Assembly (NCBI GenBank): GCA_024349245.1
Contig: JALDNG010000078.1
Location: 521,001-585,000 of the forward strand
Direction of reading: 5' to 3'
DNA from: Neodontobutis hainanensis
Lineage: Eukaryota > Chordata > Actinopteri > Gobiiformes > Odontobutidae
DNA: 64,000 nucleotides
Within the stretch, counting starts at the first letter, position 1. Every line of letters starts with the position of its first letter. Of this stretch, positions 58,621 through 64,000 are shown piece after piece. The position numbers and the translations under genes were made by a program. A model generated the notes under the pieces. The model had not been told where the DNA came from, searched no databases, and worked only from the letters and a program-made list of their open reading frames with translations.

Positions 58621-59244
58621 AGAAAAAAACACGTCTATATTTTGACAATGATGTGTATTATTCTTCACCACCTTTAAATTGTGGATTTTAGGTGACATGC
58701 AATTCCAAACCCATTCATTTATTTGACATATTCTCAAGAAAAGTATTAAAAAGAGGGAAAAATAACTTGAAAACACAGCAGAGTGGACCTGGCAGAGCAA
58801 TAGAAATAAAGTTTAGAAGAAAGACCAGTGAAAAGGCCTTGTGTTTTCAAATAATTGCTTGGTTCGGATCAAAAATGAGATGACAAAGATTGCTCAGATT
58901 TTAAAATGGAAGACCGGTTTTAATTCTTGCAAGAATTAAAGAAATCAGACACATGCAACAATGGTACAAGGTGATTTGCTTGAAGAGTGTAAGGTACATG
59001 AAATTTTTATTTGTACATTATACCTTCCTCTCACTTCCAGGGTTGTCATGGATTAATGTGTAATGTCAATCCATGACCGACGTGTCAGTCATGGATGCGA
59101 CTGAGTTGACGTGTCAATAGGTTTTGCAGAACACTTTAGATTTAGATAGATAGAAGTACAAAGTGATGTCTTTGACTTGTTTGGATTAGCATGGCGTTAA
59201 TAAAAAATACAGCTGAAGACATGAAGTCACAAGTGTATGTGGAT

Positions 59245-59400
59245 AATCAGAATCAGAATCAGAAAAACGTTTATTGCTGTTGTCAGTGAACAAGATTCAC
59301 AAACTAGGAACTTGCTTCTGCAATAAAGTGCAACGAGAAGGGCATGCATAAAAATACAAAATAAAATACAAAATAAATAAAATATACAGACTAGATCCTG
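59245..59400. repeat. dispersed element headed by AATCAG repeats
   Basis: Three AATCAG units followed by AAAAACGTTTATTGCTGT and an A/T-rich end with repeated AAATA blocks. The AATCAG-then-TTTATTG pattern is common at retroposon ends in teleost genomes. Exact class not determined. Confidence 0.5.
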
Positions 59401-59415
59401 TATATTTTGACCTCG

Positions 59416-59453
59416 ACTCCAGTCAAGGTCAAGCATATGACCTTGACTGGAGT
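59416..59453. promoter_or_regulatory. inverted nuclear-receptor-like half-sites in a 16-bp hairpin
   Basis: ACTCCAGTCAAGGTCA (59,416-59,431), spacer AGCATA, then the exact reverse complement (59,438-59,453). Each arm carries TCAAGGTCA, the extended half-site bound by monomeric receptors of the ERR and SF-1/LRH-1 type. Binding is inferred from the motif only. Confidence 0.5.
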
Positions 59454-61036
59454 GAGAGCATTGAGCAATAACATATGATTTCCTTGACAACAGGAGACCT
59501 GTTATTAAACCCAGCTCGGAAAAAATAAAAACAACAAAAACATCCTCCTGCACTTCTGGAGTGCTATAGTTTTCAAAATGTTTTTAACTTTTAAAATACA
59601 AACAATACATTTTATACTTAAGTCCTATGCCTTGAGTTTTTACATTGGACAGTGTTTGTTCCCGACACAACTCGAGCGGATGTCATTAACCAATGTCACC
59701 CAGTCCCCTCCCTTTTATGTGCTCTCTCTCATTCAGCCTGAACTGCCTGCATTTCATTCAGTTTTCACATGCCTTGTTGGCAGATAATAGCGTTAGTGTG
59801 TACAAGACATCTGTTGTTGGTAACAGCCCTGACAAGATCTACAATAAACATGCCTTGTACACCCGTCCTCCCCCCGGTCTCCTCGCGTCCAGCTGCAGCG
59901 TGTTGGTGCGTCCCCGCTGGGACAGGGTTTGGAGGACCCCAACCCCAGTGAACAACTGCAGCGAGCAGGTGTTTCTCCTCTTCCCAGGCGAATTTTCAAC
60001 TCCCCCAGGACAAATTAGCACCATCTATTTTGTCTGGAGTTGTTTTTTTAATGACATGATTACATTAAGACATTGGGCGTTACATTTGAAATAGTATTAG
60101 AAGATTTATATGGGATTCGTCCTGGGAAGGGCGGGGCATTGTATAACAAGATGTATGGACAAGTTATAAAAATGTGACTCCTCAGACTGATTAGGTTATA
60201 ATTCTTTTACTTGTGGCTAAATATTTAAAAGCTTCAGTCCTAAATAAGCGTCCATAACTCACTGCTTACTGTCAAAGACGACAGGACAGGTATGCATCAG
60301 ACATACTGTTGACATATAAACATAATACTGTTCACATAAATGTGATCTGATGCTGCTCCAGATGGGCCGCTGTTGGACGCTTTCCGTGAGAAGATTTTTG
60401 GTTCTGCTTTATTCAGTGACAAGGTTAAATACATGATGAATAACGCTTAGACAGAAGAAGCAACCGTTTTACACACAGTCTGCTGTGCCATTGGTCAAAC
60501 AGTGTGCATACTTTCATTTCCTTGATAGACATTAAGCTCCTCTTGGTGTAGATGTAGAAAAGTACATTTCCTTTTTTATCCTTAGTCTGCCCACAGCACT
60601 CTGAATTACAAGTCCGGCATAAACTGTAAAAAAAATACAGTTTGAGCTGGACTGAGGGCAACCATTAAACCTGAAGCAATGGTTCGTTGCTGTAATCTCC
60701 GGCATCTTTGACAAACATTCTGTAACGTATCATCCAAACATTTGTCAAGATTTGCTTTAATTTTTCTCTTCAGATTTATTTACATACTCAAAATAATGTA
60801 CAGTGCACATTAACAGTACTCAACCTAAAATAGCACATGACTGAAAGGTTTCCAGCAATTGTACAGTATACTCTATTTCTCTTTAACAGCTATCGTTAAT
60901 TCAGAGAGAAGAAATTTTACGTAAAAGTGACAGATAAACTTGTCAACATAACATATACAGAATATAGCCTTAAAACACATCTCTTCAGTCAACACCTGAC
61001 TGACAAACACTGAATTCTACTTCCTTTCTTTCAATT

Positions 61037-61038
<2 letters not shown>

Positions 61039-61072
<34 letters not shown>
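61039..61072. repeat. (AT)n microsatellite
   Basis: About 17 AT units in a row. Confidence 0.95.
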
Positions 61073-61077
<5 letters not shown>

Positions 61078-64000
61078 TTCTTTCCTATACATGACAAAAT
61101 TTAGGTTTAGAACTGTTAACTGTTAACCAGCTGTACACACACTACAATAATAGTCCTAGTGAGTTTGCAGCAGTTTTAGTTTTAGTTTAGGTATAGTTTT
61201 TAGAAGCTGAAATCCATGAAATTAGTGCTGTATTGCTTTAATATGTGCCTTGTAAGATTTTGCTTATTATCTGGTTGTCATTTTTGTGCGTTTTGAAATT
61301 TGCGTACTTGAATGGAGATGTTTTAAGACAAAATTCAGATGATTAAATGAGATTACAGTCACTTAAACAAATGAAATAAAAAGACAGTATACACTCTACT
61401 GAGATTCAGATTCAGTTCAGATGTAAATTATTAATTTATTAAATCTCTTTATATACATTTTGTGAACAGTTTATTGTGTTTATATCCCTCCTTGTTGATA
61501 TAGCATACATCTCGTAGCAGACACTGGAATTTGCATTCTGTCTGAGTCTTCAGTTCTTAAAGGCTTTATTCTGCTTAAGAAGATAAGTGCATTTATTAAA
61601 TCATTTGATTAACAACCATATATTTTATCCATTAAAACACACCCTATTATCTCCCCCTAACCTTACACCACTGTTATTGTTGCAAATATTGTTCCCACAA
61701 AAAGAGTTGTAGATAAAACAGTCAGACAATGACATCCAACAGAGAAAGTATTGTTTTGGAGCTATGCAACCTATTTAAAGATAATGAAAACACACGGAAC
61801 ACACGGAAAAATATATAATTATAGAGTTTGGTCAGAAAGACTGTCTCCCTCCACAATTGTAAACTCGTTACAGTGCTTGGTCTGATATGTACCATTACTC
61901 CTAATGTATTATTGTTATTTCCTTTCCTTTAAGTCTTTTTGGTTTGCCATTCCTCAGATGTTAAACTGTTTAGTCAAAGGTTATTCCAGGTTGTTACGAT
62001 TTGACTCATATCTTGACATTGCTTTTAAGGCCTCTGTAATTGCTTTGATCTGAGAAAAGGCCTAGAGGCAAAAAAACGACAAAAACAAAGCAGGCCTCCG
62101 TGAATGAATCCATAAGAATGATGAGGGAAATGAACAAAACCCGAAGCCGAGGTTGAAATGTAGCAGACCCGTCCTCGAATCTGGAGGTCTTTCAATGATA
62201 GTGTGCGTGCTAGTTGTTTCTGCGCAGCATGTTGAGGGGGTCTCTCGGGCGGGGCACTGATGGGTGTAGCTGGATTTGAAGGAATGGGGGATTTGAGGCA
62301 GAAATGGGGCAAGGAGTAAAAAAAAAAAAAAAAGTCCAGATGAGGTGTTGAAACTATAAGTCGTTTCTTCACAAGTCAGTCCAGGAATGTTTGATCATTA
62401 TATCCTTTTGTTTATTTATTGATTTATTTTTAATTTTTTTATCATTACACCCATGTTCTACAGAAAGGGTAATTCCATTCGGGGTTGATGTAAAAGTGTC
62501 TAGGCTTACGTTATATTTTATTTTCAAGCCTAAAAACCGGGACACTTTTTACAATTTTTATGGCAAATTCAACAACATCTTAACAAATAAAAAACTGATT
62601 GCAATATTAGCATTAAAACAGATTTACAGATATTACAGATGCCCAAAAATAAGCCCTCCTATGCTTTAGTAATATGTACAAACTTGTATATTTGGGGGCT
62701 TCTGGCCATTGGGTTTGTCCAGGTCCCCATAAATACTGTCAGCGGCCCTGGCTACTTGACATAATCACAATATCATTTAATGCATATACTGTTTCTCAAA
62801 ACGGCAAAATAATGGTCATTAGGCTTCAGACGAGACACAGGAAACAGTGGAAGGCAGAAATATCATGGTTACTTTATGACATTATATAGGCACTCATCAA
62901 CAATCTCTGTGATGCTATTATGCTAATGCTAAAGGCAGCAAAGAATTCTAAGGATAATTGGATTACATTATAATATTAACTTCAAATTGGTGTAATGTGT
63001 TAGTTTTTGTAAAAAAAAGAGTTTTTTCATCTTCTAGAAATGATTGAGTCTCCCTTTAAGTTTGTCGCTTTATGGGAACTTAGCGATGAGAAATGTTATC
63101 TTGGTAAGAACAAATATGTATCACAGGACAGATCAAGGTTTCATGTGACCTCTCACTCCTTGATGACACCACAAACACCATTTCACATACTTTTCACATA
63201 ATGTACGATACACTTTTATTCTGTTTACAGTAAAAGAATTGTCCATAACAGTCTTGTTGTGTTTTTCTAAAGTCATATTAGTGCACACTCAGACGTCGTG
63301 ACAGCATTTCTCTCTCACATTTTTATTGCAGCGTTTTAATGCTGTACGTCTGTCAGATGATGTAATAATGGAACAAAATCTATGTTATCAAAAAAAAGTC
63401 AAACTTATGTAAACATCTTCAGCCGTTATGACAACAGCACAAATAATCAACGCTCAACATCGCAGCACAATTTCAAACACGCAACATTTGAGCGTCCACG
63501 CCTTGTTTATTTTGATTGGTCACAATATTTGGTTTCTCCCACTTTTAAGAATTTAGGTCTTGAAAAACACTGTTTGGTTTGTAAAGGCCATGTGAGGTTG
63601 TGTTAAATGACTAAATACAGTTATACAATGGGTTTATCCTCAGCAATGACTCAAAATGCAACAGAATTACTACAGAATTACTAATACTAAAAGTAATAGT
63701 AGTAAAATGAAGGCAAGAATTAGAAATATCCTATGACTTTGAAATCTTTCACAGAACAACTCCCCCATGTGGAAGAGGATGAGAATGTCAGCTGAGTGGG
63801 GTCCATAAAGTATAGACCAAGTCTGTCAAAGGAATTTACAACTAGTTTAGAAAACTTTTAAAGTAAATGTCATTTGAAAGGAATCAGAATGAATAGAAAT
63901 CCTCAAATGCTTTGTCATTGCACAATAAACACTGGTTACTCCATCAGGAAATAGAGAGTTCCCGAGAATAAGTTGGTAGTGTAACCACTTTTGATAAACA

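Larger units (their letters stand above)
54561..64000. other. intergenic DNA, no gene recognised
   Basis: No exon with a known domain was found on either strand. It holds diverged repeat copies (55,450-55,770 and 56,630-57,060), a 13-bp tandem array, a 26-bp palindrome, a hairpin with nuclear-receptor half-sites, AATCAG repeats with a dispersed element near 59,245 and an AT microsatellite at 61,039. A GC-richer block at 59,860-60,010 is unexplained. Confidence 0.6.

Noticed and set aside
62025..62372. Minus-strand frame with PERPPQHAAQKQLARTLSL.
   Set aside because: It runs through a poly-A/T tract, has no recognisable domain and no supporting splice structure.

Overview
The window is nuclear DNA of a vertebrate, almost certainly a ray-finned (teleost) fish. 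Its genes have introns with GT/AG junctions, the coding sequences are vertebrate families, and the intergenic DNA carries fish-type repeats: a tRNA-derived SINE family, hAT-like and piggyBac-like MITEs, and a chromodomain-bearing Ty3/gypsy element of the Sushi type. Three protein-coding genes can be supported, all on the + strand. No rRNA, tRNA gene or CRISPR array was seen.

Region 1 (1-27,965) is the 3' part of a LAR-type receptor tyrosine phosphatase, best matched to ptprf. Twelve exons encode the end of the juxtamembrane segment, the active D1 phosphatase domain, the D2 pseudophosphatase domain and the stop codon. A 1.6-kb 3' UTR follows with a poly(A) signal at 27,938. The extracellular and transmembrane exons lie before the window. 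Introns reach almost 5 kb and hold several MITEs and one SINE.

Region 2 (28,000-36,300) is repeat-rich. It has a near-perfect hairpin (28,734-28,790), a 16-copy 63-bp minisatellite (29,288-30,290) and a 5.35-kb LTR retrotransposon (30,701-36,052). The retrotransposon has LTRs without a single base substitution and a 5-bp target duplication, and it sits inside one arm of an older inverted repeat. Its coding region has many frame breaks, mostly beside short homopolymer runs.

Region 3 (37,521-39,485) is a compact larp6-type RNA-binding protein gene (La motif, RRM, SUZ-C-like tail). Its La motif lacks the usual aromatic pair.

Region 4 (about 42,300-54,560) holds a GDNF-family ligand gene of the neurturin/artemin subgroup. 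Two coding exons encode a 238-residue preproprotein with a signal peptide, an RTKR processing site and the seven-cysteine cystine-knot domain. Possible 5' noncoding exons lie at 42.3-42.85 kb.

The rest (39.5-42.2, 43-51.4 and 54.6-64 kb) shows no convincing gene, only repeats, microsatellites and possible regulatory DNA. The genes do not form an operon. Their common ground is chromosomal: in human, PTPRF lies near ARTN, and its paralogue PTPRS lies near NRTN. The LAR-phosphatase plus GDNF-ligand pairing therefore looks like an old vertebrate linkage.
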